From Prochlorococcus sp. AG-402-K10 (GTDB lineage Bacteria; Cyanobacteriota; Cyanobacteriia; PCC-6307; Cyanobiaceae), in assembly GCA_003216835.1 (NCBI GenBank), contig QCIF01000011.1, positions 1 through 42,158 of the forward strand: DNA of 42,158 bases, given 5' to 3'. Below, piece by piece: positions 9,191-17,871 of the stretch (its first letter is position 1; each line of letters begins with the position of its first letter). The translations under genes and the position numbers were made by a program. The notes beneath the pieces were generated by a model, which was not told the origin of the DNA, ran no database searches, and saw only the letters and a list, made by a program, of their open reading frames with translations.

Positions 9191-9192
9191 AA
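8653..9192 (+). CDS. Membrane protein with winged-helix-like C-terminal domain
   Basis: A 179-residue protein. The N-terminal half holds three or four hydrophobic segments (about 12-33, 38-60, 67-92). After MVDRSLTVDMFLQMYNS a soluble tail of about 80 residues resembles a degenerate winged helix, with helices, then SGVIIL, a short turn and the wing-like LTPKGLMIAKLF. No DNA-binding role is proved; similar tails occur in small membrane proteins that I associate with GT-C glycosyltransferases, so it may be a partner of the divergent gene. ATG 8653 gives the longest form; ATG 8683 is an equally plausible start that begins just before the first membrane segment. The stop falls exactly where the decayed cobL copy begins. 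Confidence 0.6.
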   Translation: MNIFYIDNPNMKTYLLFFFYVFIFIFLFSLLHFIHLNFFFYIHIAPLIVIDIMLAITLGYVILLRKKTISYFSLFVSALTASLISLIYAIVVPIMVDRSLTVDMFLQMYNSKNHSIKLAKLKEIVLENGMNIRISEQLDSGVIILKNDEVKLTPKGLMIAKLFHINNKLLNIRSLKQNF

Positions 9193-9417
9193 CTTTTAAT
9201 ATATTTATTAATTATCTAAAAAAATTAATTCTCGAGATATCATTGTCATTTAATAAATTGATAATCAAAAATTAAAGGGATTCTTTCACTAAAAAAGTTC
9301 ATAAGTAAATATAAATCTAATTCAGGAATATAAAAGTCTAAGTATTTCAGAAGGGATGAAAATGAAGAAAAACAATCTCATATTCTCGCTGTGAGGAGGG
9401 AAATAAATTTAAAATAA
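9191..9417 (+). pseudogene. cobL: Decayed duplicate of the cobL 3' end
   Basis: This gap before nadK aligns with 6500-6736 of cobL in the same orientation. From 9272 to 9401 it aligns without gaps to 6590-6719, with roughly two thirds of bases identical by hand count, including near-perfect blocks such as TAAGTATTTCAGA. Earlier, GAGATAT and ATTGATAATCAA match cobL at the same spacing, with one 9-base deletion. The translated tail NLIQEYKSLSISEG matches cobL NLIQTYKSLSISEG, but several stop codons (for example at 9290-9292 and where cobL has AGA near the end) and lost codons show it is dead. It marks the right edge of the inserted cassette. Confidence 0.82.
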
Positions 9418-9419
9418 AA

Positions 9420-10328
9420 TTACTTATTAGGTTTACCCACATGGGGTAATCCCCAGCCTAGTTTATTTCTTAAAACTTGGAAAAATTCATGATCTTCAAG
9501 TCTAATAAACTTCACTGAGTGTTTACTTTTTCTTATTAAAACTCTATCTTCAGGCCAAACATAACACCCAGCATTTCCATCAACAACCATTACCAATCTT
9601 TCAGGAGTTGCGGGGAAAACAGTTACTGGCTCTGAATCATTAAAAACTAGTGCCCTTGATGCCAATGAATGTGGAGCAATTGGAGTTAATTGCACGACTG
9701 GGCAATCAGGGGTAATAACGGGTCCTCCAGCACTCAGAGAATATGCAGTAGAACCAGTTGGAGTAGATAAAATTACTCCATCAGCTGAAATATCTACAGG
9801 GGCATGTCGCCCTATAGAAATCTCAAAATGACACATACTTGTCAAAGGTTCCCTATGAAGAGCCATCTCATTAAGGCAGAGAGACTCCCATCTCCTTTGA
9901 TCATTCCTCATTACACTAATAATAAAGCAAGTTCTTTCTTCAATATCCCAATTTCCAGAAATCATTTTATCAATAGCTCCCTCCAGGTTAGATAAATAAG
10001 CTTCCGCAAGAAATCCTAAATGACCTGTATTTATTGTAAGGATTGGAATTTTTGCTGGTGCTGTTTGTCTTGCTGCAGAAAGTACAGTTCCATCTCCGCC
10101 AAGAACAATTGCAAATTCTATTGATGAATCAAACCCTTCAGGGACACAATTCGTATAACCTAAAGGACGAACATGTTGATCAGGATTAGCGAATCCAACC
10201 ATCCCACCAGAGCTACTAACTCTTACAACCTCGTAATTGGATTTTTTCAATCTTTCCTCCACAGAAGTTGCAGTTTGAACAGCAAGTTCTTTCCCATCAT
10301 TAACGATTAGTCCTGCTTTACGTACCAA
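9420..10328 (-). CDS. nadK: NAD kinase
   Basis: Phosphorylates NAD to NADP in the cytoplasm. The 302-residue protein shows the diagnostic [11 protein letters not shown] (about 78), [10 protein letters not shown], and [15 protein letters not shown] (about 190) of the NAD kinase fold. The start is TTG at 10328, directly preceded by an in-frame TGA, so no longer form is possible. It is 71 bases downstream of pheS on the same strand. Its 3' end faces the dead cobL tail, which implies that cobL and nadK were convergent neighbours before the cassette arrived. Cyanobacteria often carry two NAD kinases; which one this is cannot be told here. Confidence 0.95.
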   Translation of the reverse strand: MVRKAGLIVNDGKELAVQTATSVEERLKKSNYEVVRVSSSGGMVGFANPDQHVRPLGYTNCVPEGFDSSIEFAIVLGGDGTVLSAARQTAPAKIPILTINTGHLGFLAEAYLSNLEGAIDKMISGNWDIEERTCFIISVMRNDQRRWESLCLNEMALHREPLTSMCHFEISIGRHAPVDISADGVILSTPTGSTAYSLSAGGPVITPDCPVVQLTPIAPHSLASRALVFNDSEPVTVFPATPERLVMVVDGNAGCYVWPEDRVLIRKSKHSVKFIRLEDHEFFQVLRNKLGWGLPHVGKPNK

Positions 10329-10399
10329 TCAAAAAATTAAAACTATAACCATCTTAAACTAATTCGTTATACAATCCTAATTTAAAATTTTCAATTATA

Positions 10400-11407
10400 T
10401 TAGAACTGCTCTAAAAATCTAAGATCATTTGTATAAAATTTTCTTATATCGTCAATTTGATGTCTCACCATACAAAATCTTTCAACTCCTAATCCAGCTG
10501 CAAATCCAGTCCATTTCTCAGAATCTATTCCTAATTGTTCTAAGACCTTTGGATCTACCATTCCGCAGCCCATAACTTCTAACCATTTACCTTTCCATTG
10601 CACGTCTACTTCTGCTGAAGGTTCAGTAAATGGGAAATAACTAGCTCTAAATCTTACAGGAATATCTCCAAAAAAGGTCTTTAAGAAAGTTAGAACTGTT
10701 CCTCTTAAGTGACTAAAATTAATATCTTGATCGACACATAAAACCTCAACCTGATTGAATACAGGCGAGTGAGTAGCATCTACAGCATCTCTCCTGTAAA
10801 CTCTCCCAGGGGCAATAATTCTTACTGGAGGAGGATTACTTTGTAAGTATCTTATCTGAACAGGAGAAGTATGTGTCCTTAAGAGTCGATTTTCATCTAA
10901 ATAAAAAGTATCCTGCATATCTCTCGCAGGATGATTTTTGGGTATGTTAAGAGACTCAAAATTATAAAAATCAGTTTCTATTTCAGGACCACTCTCAACT
11001 GAATATCCTAAACCACAAAAAATATCAATAATCTCATCTTGCGTTGAAATCAAGGGATGTTTACTCCCTGGGGGTGTTCCAATTGAAGGAATAGTTACAT
11101 CAATTTTTTCGTTTTTAATCTGCTGATCTAAAGCTTCACTATTTAATTGATTTTTTCTTTTAGTTATTAGATCTTGCAAATTTACCTTTATTAAATTTGC
11201 CTTCTGGCCGACATTTGGTCTATCAGTAGCAGATAATTGCCCCATTGTTTTCAGAATAATTGACAAATCTCCTTTTTTTCCTAGTAGAGAAACTCTCAAC
11301 AAATCCAGTTCTTCATGAGTATTAGCTTTATTTATATTATTTTTTGCTGTTAGAGAAAGATTATTTAGTTTTTCCTCAATTTGACTTAATAATTCAATTT
11401 GACTCAC
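10400..11407 (-). CDS. pheS: Phenylalanine-tRNA ligase alpha subunit
   Basis: Catalytic subunit of the tetrameric phenylalanyl-tRNA synthetase. The 335 residues comprise an N-terminal coiled coil (about 1-95) that contacts tRNA, then the class II core with [13 protein letters not shown] (about 115), motif 2 around [21 protein letters not shown] (about 195, partly quoted) and motif 3 [12 protein letters not shown] (about 308). The length matches the family. The start is GTG at 11407. pheT is not adjacent, which is normal in cyanobacteria. It is divergent from surE with 68 bases between. Confidence 0.97.
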   Translation of the reverse strand: MSQIELLSQIEEKLNNLSLTAKNNINKANTHEELDLLRVSLLGKKGDLSIILKTMGQLSATDRPNVGQKANLIKVNLQDLITKRKNQLNSEALDQQIKNEKIDVTIPSIGTPPGSKHPLISTQDEIIDIFCGLGYSVESGPEIETDFYNFESLNIPKNHPARDMQDTFYLDENRLLRTHTSPVQIRYLQSNPPPVRIIAPGRVYRRDAVDATHSPVFNQVEVLCVDQDINFSHLRGTVLTFLKTFFGDIPVRFRASYFPFTEPSAEVDVQWKGKWLEVMGCGMVDPKVLEQLGIDSEKWTGFAAGLGVERFCMVRHQIDDIRKFYTNDLRFLEQF

Positions 11408-11475
11408 TGATATAGTAAAAATAAGTATTGCTTTATCTTACTTAAATATCGTCCATAAATAAAATGTATTGATTA

Positions 11476-12285
11476 ATGGAACCGTTAAATATATTAATTA
11501 GTAATGATGATGGTGTTTTTGCAGAGGGAATAAGATCTTTAGCAAAATCAGCACAAAAAAGAGGACACAAGGTAACAGTAGTATGTCCTGACCAGGAAAG
11601 ATCGGCTACAGGTCATGGTCTTACTTTGCAATCTCCACTAAGACTGGAAAGAGCAGACGAATTATTTGTGAAAGGTATTAAAGCTTGGGGATGTTCGGGA
11701 ACGCCTGCTGATTGCGTCAAATTAGCACTATCTGAACTCTTGGATAATAAACCTGATCTAGTTTTATCTGGAATAAATCACGGGCCAAATTTAGGGACAG
11801 ATATTTTTTGTTCAGGCACTGTTGCAGCAGCCATGGAAGGAACTTTAGAAAATGTTCCCTCCATGGCAATAAGTGTTGCGAGTTTTAAATGGAAGAATTT
11901 TGAATTTGCTGGAGAAATTGCTATGAATATTGCAGAACAAGCAATTAATGATGGTTGGCCAGCTTCACTTCTATTAAATCTTAATATCCCCCCCTGCGAA
12001 AAAAATAAAATAAAAGAATTGTCCTGGACAAGATTATCAATCAGAAAATATAAAAATCAATTTTCTAAAAGGTCTGACCCAAGAGGTGATGATTATTATT
12101 GGTTGGCAGGTGAGGTAGTTTTAGATCTTAAATCAAAAGGGTATGGTCCAAAGAATTGGCCCAGTGACGTATCTCAAATACAAGAAAATAAAATATCGCT
12201 TACACCTGTTGAACCAGATTTGTTTTGGAGAGGAAGTTTAGAAATATTACCTAAAATCAAAAATTCATTTATAAATCCTTCTTAA
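11476..12285 (+). CDS. surE: 5'/3'-nucleotidase SurE
   Basis: Metal-dependent phosphatase acting on nucleoside monophosphates, linked to stress survival. The 269-residue protein begins with [15 protein letters not shown], which supplies the two metal-binding aspartates, followed by [13 protein letters not shown] and [22 protein letters not shown], the metal and phosphate site. Start is ATG at 11476. Its last 21 bases overlap the end of the convergent DUF3611 gene, so the two transcripts have overlapping 3' ends and no separate terminator is visible. Confidence 0.96.
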   Translation: MEPLNILISNDDGVFAEGIRSLAKSAQKRGHKVTVVCPDQERSATGHGLTLQSPLRLERADELFVKGIKAWGCSGTPADCVKLALSELLDNKPDLVLSGINHGPNLGTDIFCSGTVAAAMEGTLENVPSMAISVASFKWKNFEFAGEIAMNIAEQAINDGWPASLLLNLNIPPCEKNKIKELSWTRLSIRKYKNQFSKRSDPRGDDYYWLAGEVVLDLKSKGYGPKNWPSDVSQIQENKISLTPVEPDLFWRGSLEILPKIKNSFINPS

Positions 12286-12798
12286 CAACCACAAAGAAAA
12301 ACAAAGCCCTGAAAAATGTGCCGCAATCACTTGCGTATTACTAAGTACCGATAAAATCTCAAGACCAGTAATTGGTAGTTCAGAAGTCGCTGTGATCAAT
12401 TGACCTGTTGTTTGAGAGGATGCTTGTATAAAGAGTGCACCCATAAGTGCCTGATATCCAATTAATCCAAATAAAATTCCAAGTAAATCATTTATAAGTC
12501 CTCTTTTGATTAATTTGCTTGTCTGGCCGCGTGAGGGTCTAGCATTGCTTGCAATTGCCCTACCAGTTCTAACTATCAACCAACCTTGCCAAAGACTAAA
12601 AAGTAGTAAAATTAAAGATATTGTTGTAAGTGACAATCCTGGACTTAATCCCAATTGTTGTTCACTACTATTTACAACATTTGAAAAAAGCAAAACAGCT
12701 GCTACGACAACACCTAAAATGGCTTGAACCCAAAAGCGTATCCATCCAATTCGCCGCATTCCAAATGAAAGGGACTGAAAATCAATTTTGTCAGACAT
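12265..12798 (-). CDS. DUF3611 family membrane protein
   Basis: A 177-residue protein with about four hydrophobic helices (about 22-42, 53-77, 103-124, 150-172). The pattern, including [14 protein letters not shown] near the N-terminus and [19 protein letters not shown] in the central loop, resembles the DUF3611 family of cyanobacteria and plastids. No enzymatic motif is visible and the function is not known. ATG at 12798. It is convergent with surE (21-base overlap) and divergent from ribF. Confidence 0.83.
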   Translation of the reverse strand: MSDKIDFQSLSFGMRRIGWIRFWVQAILGVVVAAVLLFSNVVNSSEQQLGLSPGLSLTTISLILLLFSLWQGWLIVRTGRAIASNARPSRGQTSKLIKRGLINDLLGILFGLIGYQALMGALFIQASSQTTGQLITATSELPITGLEILSVLSNTQVIAAHFSGLCFSLWLLRRIYK

Positions 12799-12866
12799 TC
12801 ATTTGATTGAATAAATTGTAATCTATTCAAATTTGCCATCAAAAACATAAATTTGCACGTTATCTT

Positions 12867-13790
12867 GTGATCTCTTTAATATCACCATCTGAAGTTAAGA
12901 ATCCCACATCAATAGCTATTGGTAGTTTTGATGGTCTCCATGCTGGACACAGAAACTTAATAAAAAGTGTTGTCGAAGAAAATGAATACACGCCAACAAT
13001 TGCCAGCTTCTGGCCACATCCTAGAGAAGTACTTTATAATGAAACACGTCTCAGACTTGATCTCCCAGAGGAAAAACTTCCTATACTAGAAGCCCTTGGA
13101 ATTGAACAATTAGTTCTTATTCCCTTTGATAAGAAACTGTCTAAATTAACTGCAGAGAATTTTATAAAAGATATTTTGATTAATCAATTACAAGCAAAAA
13201 ATATTTCTGTAGGTGCTAATTTCAGATTTGGCTTCAAAAGAAGTGGAGATATTAATACAATTAAACACGTTATCAAAGATATGGATATAAAACTAAAAAT
13301 AATTTCAATTTTAGAAGACAATGAAGGAAGAATTAGCAGCAGCAGAATTAGAGACTTATTACAAAAAAGTGATTTAAAGAATGCTTGCAAGATCCTTAAT
13401 AGGGCGTACAGTTTCAAAGGCAAAGTTGTGAGAGGTAAAGGTATAGGCAAAAGTCTAGGATTCCCAACTGCAAATCTTGAAATAGATGGAAGAAAATTTT
13501 TACCTGGAGAAGGTGTCTATGCAGCTTGGACAACTATAGAAATTTCCTCTCACAAAATTGCTTCTATAATGAATCTAGGCTCCCAACCAACAATCGACCC
13601 TCTACTACCATCTGCAGTTGAAGTTCATTTGATTAATAAAGATATCAATTTATATGGTTTAAATTTGTCAGTAGAACCTGTTAAAAAGCTAAGATCTCAA
13701 ATACAGTTCGAAAATATTGATCAACTATCTAATCAGATAAAAAAAGATAGAGAGAATGCCTTAAGAATTCTAGAAAAATTCAACATATAA
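12867..13790 (+). CDS. ribF: Bifunctional riboflavin kinase/FAD synthetase
   Basis: Converts riboflavin to FMN and FMN to FAD. The N-terminal adenylyltransferase part shows AIGSFDGLHAGHRNL (about 16-30, the GxFDGxHxGH nucleotide site) and ISSSRIRDLL. The C-terminal kinase part shows GKGIGKSLGFPTANL (about 190) and the GVYAAW strand. The length of 307 is normal. The start is GTG at 12867; no ATG is available near the conserved N-terminus. thiE follows after 7 bases, suggesting a cofactor operon ribF-thiE-thiS. Confidence 0.96.
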   Translation: MISLISPSEVKNPTSIAIGSFDGLHAGHRNLIKSVVEENEYTPTIASFWPHPREVLYNETRLRLDLPEEKLPILEALGIEQLVLIPFDKKLSKLTAENFIKDILINQLQAKNISVGANFRFGFKRSGDINTIKHVIKDMDIKLKIISILEDNEGRISSSRIRDLLQKSDLKNACKILNRAYSFKGKVVRGKGIGKSLGFPTANLEIDGRKFLPGEGVYAAWTTIEISSHKIASIMNLGSQPTIDPLLPSAVEVHLINKDINLYGLNLSVEPVKKLRSQIQFENIDQLSNQIKKDRENALRILEKFNI

Positions 13791-13797
13791 TCTAAAA

Positions 13798-14853
13798 ATG
13801 CAAAATTCACAGAGAAGAGAACCTGACGATCTACAAATATCTCAAATTATTGATGCTAATCTTGATAGAGCTAGAGAAGGTTTAAGAGTTCTTGAAGACT
13901 GGGCTAGATTTGGCTTGGGTTTGGAAAACTATGTAATTAAAATTAAAAACTTTAGGCAAATATTAGGTAAAAATCATTTAGAAGTTTATAAGAAATCAAG
14001 AAATCATATAGAAGACCAATGCAAAGGAGTATCACATGTAGAACAAAACAACAGAAAAAGTCCTAAAAAAATAATTAGTTCAAATGCTGCTAGAGTTCAA
14101 GAAGCCCTTAGGGTGATAGAGGAGTTCTCTAGGATAAATAATAAAGAGCTTTCCAAAATTGCTTCTGAAATTAGGTATGAAATTTATACTTTAGAAGTTG
14201 AATTATTAAATTTCAACACACGCAAAAAGTCGGAAAAAATAATAAGAGATAATGTTTTATATGCAATAACAGATCAGAAGTCAAATGTACTAGAAAAAAT
14301 AGAAGATATTTTGATTGGGGGAGTTAAGCTTATTCAACATAGATTTAAAACAGGGACTGATAAAAATCGTCTTGAAGAAGCAATTAAAATTAAAAACTTA
14401 TGTAAAAAATATAATGCACTTTTTATTGTCAATGACAGGGTTGATATCGCTCTGGCATCGGATGCAGATGGTATTCACCTTGGACAAAATGATTTAGATT
14501 TGAAAACAGCAAGAAAATTATTAGGTAACTCAAAAATAATTGGAATAAGTGCTAATAATGAAATTGATATTTCTACTTCTATAAAAGATGGTTGTGACTA
14601 TATTGGGATAGGACCAGTATTCAAAACTTCAACAAAAAAGGATAAGGAACCTTTGGGATTAGAAAAGATCAAGTTTTTAACAAAAGATATTAAAATTCCT
14701 TGGTTTGCTATTGGAGGGATCAATAAAAAAAATATTTCTTTTTTAAAAAACAATGGTATTAGCAAATTTGCTATGGTTTCAGAGTTAATGAATTCTGAAG
14801 ATCCCAAAGAAGAAGCTATTATGATTTTAAAAGAATTATCTCATGAAAATTAA
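13798..14853 (+). CDS. thiE: Thiamine phosphate synthase with extra N-terminal domain
   Basis: Joins the pyrimidine and thiazole moieties to give thiamine phosphate. The C-terminal half (about 155-351) is the TIM-barrel enzyme: LIQHRFK, FIVNDRVDIALASDADGIHLG (partly quoted), IIGISANN, YIGIGPVFKTSTKKD and FAIGGINKKN. The N-terminal ~130 residues (DANLDRAREGLRVLEDWARF and a repeat-like AARVQEALRVIEEFSR) form the additional helical domain seen in cyanobacterial ThiE. At 351 residues it is much longer than the ~210-residue classical ThiE, as expected for this group. It overlaps thiS by 11 bases. No TPP riboswitch is recognised upstream. Confidence 0.95.
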   Translation: MQNSQRREPDDLQISQIIDANLDRAREGLRVLEDWARFGLGLENYVIKIKNFRQILGKNHLEVYKKSRNHIEDQCKGVSHVEQNNRKSPKKIISSNAARVQEALRVIEEFSRINNKELSKIASEIRYEIYTLEVELLNFNTRKKSEKIIRDNVLYAITDQKSNVLEKIEDILIGGVKLIQHRFKTGTDKNRLEEAIKIKNLCKKYNALFIVNDRVDIALASDADGIHLGQNDLDLKTARKLLGNSKIIGISANNEIDISTSIKDGCDYIGIGPVFKTSTKKDKEPLGLEKIKFLTKDIKIPWFAIGGINKKNISFLKNNGISKFAMVSELMNSEDPKEEAIMILKELSHEN

Positions 14854-15052
14854 AGTTAATGGTGAAGAAAAAAAAATAGATCTTAACCAAGAGAATCCTT
14901 TACTATCTAAAACTTTAGAAACCATAGGATATAAACCTAATACAATAGTTGTTGAGTTAAATGATTTAATCATAAACTCTAAGAAATGGGATGAAGTGAG
15001 AGTAAAAGATGGAGACAATTTAGAGATCGTTTCAATCGTTGGAGGAGGTTAA
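14843..15052 (+). CDS. thiS: Sulfur carrier protein ThiS
   Basis: Small ubiquitin-like protein that carries sulfur as a C-terminal thiocarboxylate to thiazole synthase. The 69-residue length is right; it starts MKIKVNGEEKKID and ends in IVSIVGGG, with the required Gly-Gly terminus. The ATG lies within the last codons of thiE (overlap 14843-14853), indicating translational coupling. No thiG is in the window. Confidence 0.95.
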   Translation: MKIKVNGEEKKIDLNQENPLLSKTLETIGYKPNTIVVELNDLIINSKKWDEVRVKDGDNLEIVSIVGGG

Positions 15053-15178
15053 TTAGGAGAGATTTTTTTTTAAGAACTGTAAATCACAGAAATCTTCATC
15101 TTTTTTTAACTTTAAGCCTGAAACAATAACCCAAATTTAGTTATTTTCGTTTTATATTCTTAATACTTAAATAATATA

Positions 15179-15346
15179 ATGAAAGAGAATACAGAGAATA
15201 GTTCCAGATCCTTGAAATGGGAGGAAAATGGTGAGCTAGCTCATAAAGATTTATCAGAATTGATCGAAAGACTAAAGAATGTAGAAAATGAACATGCCTC
15301 GTCAGAATTATCTAGATTAGGTACCAAATCAAACAAAATAGATTAA
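15179..15346 (+). CDS. Small hydrophilic protein, 55 residues, unknown
   Basis: An ATG-started ORF in the gap after thiS, encoding a 55-residue protein from MKENTENSSRS to TKSNKID. It is hydrophilic with a likely helix in the middle (DLSELIERLKNVENEH). No motif or membrane segment. Codon use is like that of the neighbours, with a mixed composition less AT-rich than the surrounding gaps, which supports coding. It is followed 16 bases later by another small ORF, so the two may form a small operon. No function is assigned. Confidence 0.55.
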   Translation: MKENTENSSRSLKWEENGELAHKDLSELIERLKNVENEHASSELSRLGTKSNKID

Positions 15347-15362
15347 ATTTGTAACTTAGATC

Positions 15363-15545
15363 TTGTTTTTACAAGAATTTGTACCAAATTATAATTACCA
15401 ATTAAAAAAATATATGCCAAGAAGATTCCCAGAATGGGTTAACACAGAAGTAGTTGTAAAGGCAATAAAAATGCGTGAAGAAGGAATACTCTCAAAACAA
15501 CTTAATTTATGGATAGAAGATCTACTAGAAATCGAGAAGAAATAA
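15363..15545 (+). CDS. Small basic hypothetical protein (43-60 residues)
   Basis: A short ORF whose best-looking part is MPRRFPEWVNTEVV (ATG 15414) followed by KAIKMREEGILS and an acidic end IEDLLEIEKK. From TTG 15363 it would be 60 residues, and the extra segment FVPNYNYQLKKY also looks protein-like, so I keep the longer form; from ATG 15414 it is 43 residues. It is convergent with larB (9 bases apart). No known domain is recognised. Confidence 0.5.
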   Translation: MFLQEFVPNYNYQLKKYMPRRFPEWVNTEVVVKAIKMREEGILSKQLNLWIEDLLEIEKK

Positions 15546-15554
15546 GAAAATTTT

Positions 15555-16211
15555 TTAGTTAATACACTTAATAATCCTTAGCGCAGCCATTGCTGCTCCA
15601 TAACCATTATCTATATTCATTACTGTAATCCCTGGTGAACAACTTGATAACATGCTATTTAATGCAGTTAACCCATTTTTACTTACTCCATAGCCGACTG
15701 AGATAGGTACTGCGATAATCGGTTGAGGCAATAATCCTCCAACAACAGTTGCTAGAGCTCCTTCCATACCAGCACAAACTATAAGAACATCATATGTGTT
15801 AATTTCTTCTAATTGATTCATTAAACGATGAAGTCCAGCCACACCTACATCTATAAAAGATTTACAACTTACTCCATAGATTTCTAATGCTAATTGGGCC
15901 TCAAGTGTTACAGCTAAATCACTAGAGCCACCTGAAACAATTCCAACTTTTTTAGTCGTATAAACTTTATTCAAATTTTCACCAATTATTAGGCAATTTG
16001 CATCTTTATTAAATCTTGCCTCTTGATAAACATCTAAAAGATAATTAGCCTTTTCACTATTTATACGAGTAATAAATACAACTTCTTTTTTACGTAAAAC
16101 CTCTTCTGATATTCTTTTTAGTTGATCCACACTTTTGTCTGCGCCCCAAATTGCTTCAACAAGTCCAATTCTCTCTCTTCTTTGAAAGTCAAACCTAATA
16201 TCTAAATTCAT
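15555..16211 (-). CDS. larB: LarB-like (PurE-related) nickel-pincer cofactor biosynthesis protein
   Basis: LarB carboxylates and hydrolyses nicotinic acid adenine dinucleotide in making the nickel-pincer nucleotide of lactate racemase-type enzymes. The 218 residues contain an N-terminal region (FDFQRRERIGLVEAIWGADKS) typical of LarB, and a C-terminal PurE-like domain with VGIVSGGSSDL, VGVAGLHRL, CAGMEGALATVVGGL and PISVGYG. Older annotations call it NCAIR mutase-related. It is the last gene of a coupled operon; its ATG overlaps the preceding stop by 4 bases. larC and larE are not in the window, so the pathway role is not proved here. Confidence 0.88.
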   Translation of the reverse strand: MNLDIRFDFQRRERIGLVEAIWGADKSVDQLKRISEEVLRKKEVVFITRINSEKANYLLDVYQEARFNKDANCLIIGENLNKVYTTKKVGIVSGGSSDLAVTLEAQLALEIYGVSCKSFIDVGVAGLHRLMNQLEEINTYDVLIVCAGMEGALATVVGGLLPQPIIAVPISVGYGVSKNGLTALNSMLSSCSPGITVMNIDNGYGAAMAALRIIKCIN

Positions 16212-16654
16212 CCTTGATTGTCTAATTCTCCTTCATAAATAAGTTTAAAAGGATTTTCACTTAATTTAAGAGAACTTTTAACATTCTCTTCAAATTTTGC
16301 TTGTACCTCATTGACTTCCTTCATTGATATACTTTTCCATAATTTTTTATTTTTCCAATTAACCAATATTAAAGCCACTTCTTTTTCTTTATCCCATAAT
16401 ATTTGTCTCCCCAGAAACCCATCTTGACTGGATAACCATGGTTCCCAGATTTTTTTTTCAGCATTTAACCATACTTCTTTAAATTCAGAAGGAACTTTAA
16501 GTCTTAATTCCTCTATGACTATTCCCCGTTGATAATTTTCCATAGAAAGAGCTTGAACAATTTGAAAATTAGTTTGGCAAATCAAAACCACTAAAAAAAT
16601 TAACATAAAACAAACTCGCTTAATTTTTTCTTTCAAATAAACAGTTACTTTCAT
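16208..16654 (-). CDS. TIGR03792-like exported protein, function unknown
   Basis: A 148-residue protein with a basic start and hydrophobic segment (about 14-31), with possible signal-peptide cleavage after VQA. The mature part resembles the TIGR03792 cyanobacterial family: [32 protein letters not shown] and [14 protein letters not shown], probably a dimeric alpha-beta barrel related to ABM-type monooxygenase folds. No cofactor site is evident. It overlaps both neighbours in the operon (ispF end and larB start) by 4 bases each, so it is translated in step with them. Confidence 0.75.
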   Translation of the reverse strand: MKVTVYLKEKIKRVCFMLIFLVVLICQTNFQIVQALSMENYQRGIVIEELRLKVPSEFKEVWLNAEKKIWEPWLSSQDGFLGRQILWDKEKEVALILVNWKNKKLWKSISMKEVNEVQAKFEENVKSSLKLSENPFKLIYEGELDNQG

Positions 16655-17871
16655 TTTTTCACAAGTAATGCTACGGAATGGCAGCTTATTCCTTCTTCTC
16701 TTCCTTCAGGACCTAATTGTTCATTTGTAGTCGCTTTGATTCCTATTAGATTCTCATCAATATGTAAGATTTCAGAAATATTTTTTTTCATAGCCTCAAC
16801 ATGAGGCTTGATTTTTGGTCTTTCAGCAACAATGACACTATCAATATTATTTACTTCCCAACCTTCCTTTCTGATTAATTCGATGACTTTAGATAACAAA
16901 AATAAACTATCAGCATTTTTCCATTTTTCTTCAGTTGGTGGAAAAAACTTGCCAATATCTCCAAGAGAAATGGCTCCCAATAATGAATCCATTATTGAGT
17001 GGATTAAAACATCAGCATCGCTATGGCCATCCAAACCTAAATTCTCAGGATGTTGCAATGTAATACCACCAATAATTAAATTTCTACCCTCAACTAGCCT
17101 ATGAATATCATATCCATTGCCTATTCGAAATTCCATAAGTAGATTTGATTCTTTATTTATTCTCTTACTTTTTGGCGATTTTTTATAGTTTTCATTAGAA
17201 ATCAAGTCATTTCTTCTCTCCAATGTTCTTTCAAAACTTTTTTGATTTCTCCATAATTTAATCTCCTTGTGATTGCCACTTACCAAAACATCTGGCACTT
17301 TCATTTCTCTAAAAATTAGCGGCCTTGTGTAATGAGGATATTCAAGTAAATAGGAATTATGGCTCTCATCCACCAAGGAATCTGGGTCACCAAGAGTTCC
17401 TGGTAATAATCTCGTTAAACCATTAATTATAGATATAGCAGGAATTTCGCCTCCAGAAAGGACATAATCTCCTAAAGATATTTCCTCATCAGCTAATGAT
17501 CTAACCCGTTCATCAAAGCCTTCATATTGGCCACATATAATTATAATTTGATCCAAAGTTGACCATCTGACAAGATCCTTTTGTTTAAGGACTTTGCCCT
17601 GAGGAGTCATTAATAAAGTTTTACTTTTTGGGAATTTGCTAATTGATTCATGAGCATTAAAAATAGGTTCCGGTTTTAATACCATTCCTGCTCCTCCTCC
17701 ATAAGGCTTATCATCCACTTGTCGATAAGAACCTTCTCCAAATTCTCTTAAATCATGTAAATTCAGATCAATCAAATTCTTTTCTAATGCTCTTGTTATT
17801 ACACCTGAATTTTTTATTAATTCAAAAGCTTTAGGGAATAATGTAATTACATCAAAATTAAAATTACTCAT
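16651..17871 (-). CDS. trmD-ispF: Fused TrmD tRNA (m1G37) methyltransferase and IspF MECDP synthase
   Basis: One continuous 406-codon ORF. Residues 1-225 are Trm[43 protein letters not shown] and [11 protein letters not shown], all from the SPOUT knot enzyme that methylates G37 of tRNA. Residues about 245-406 are IspF of the MEP isoprenoid pathway: GYDIHRL and [20 protein letters not shown] supply the zinc ligands, and LGPEGREEG is near the end. A lysine- and serine-rich linker joins them. An internal ATG at [10 protein letters not shown] could also give free IspF. It begins directly after the era stop. Confidence 0.93.
   Translation of the reverse strand: MSNFNFDVITLFPKAFELIKNSGVITRALEKNLIDLNLHDLREFGEGSYRQVDDKPYGGGAGMVLKPEPIFNAHESISKFPKSKTLLMTPQGKVLKQKDLVRWSTLDQIIIICGQYEGFDERVRSLADEEISLGDYVLSGGEIPAISIINGLTRLLPGTLGDPDSLVDESHNSYLLEYPHYTRPLIFREMKVPDVLVSGNHKEIKLWRNQKSFERTLERRNDLISNENYKKSPKSKRINKESNLLMEFRIGNGYDIHRLVEGRNLIIGGITLQHPENLGLDGHSDADVLIHSIMDSLLGAISLGDIGKFFPPTEEKWKNADSLFLLSKVIELIRKEGWEVNNIDSVIVAERPKIKPHVEAMKKNISEILHIDENLIGIKATTNEQLGPEGREEGISCHSVALLVKK

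Noticed and set aside
13700..13797. TPP riboswitch controlling thiE-thiS.
   Set aside because: thiE begins 7 bases after ribF and no conserved TPP aptamer sequence is visible.
15060..15110. Runs of T after thiS as a terminator.
   Set aside because: No stable inverted repeat precedes the T-runs; stems I could draw were short and mismatched.
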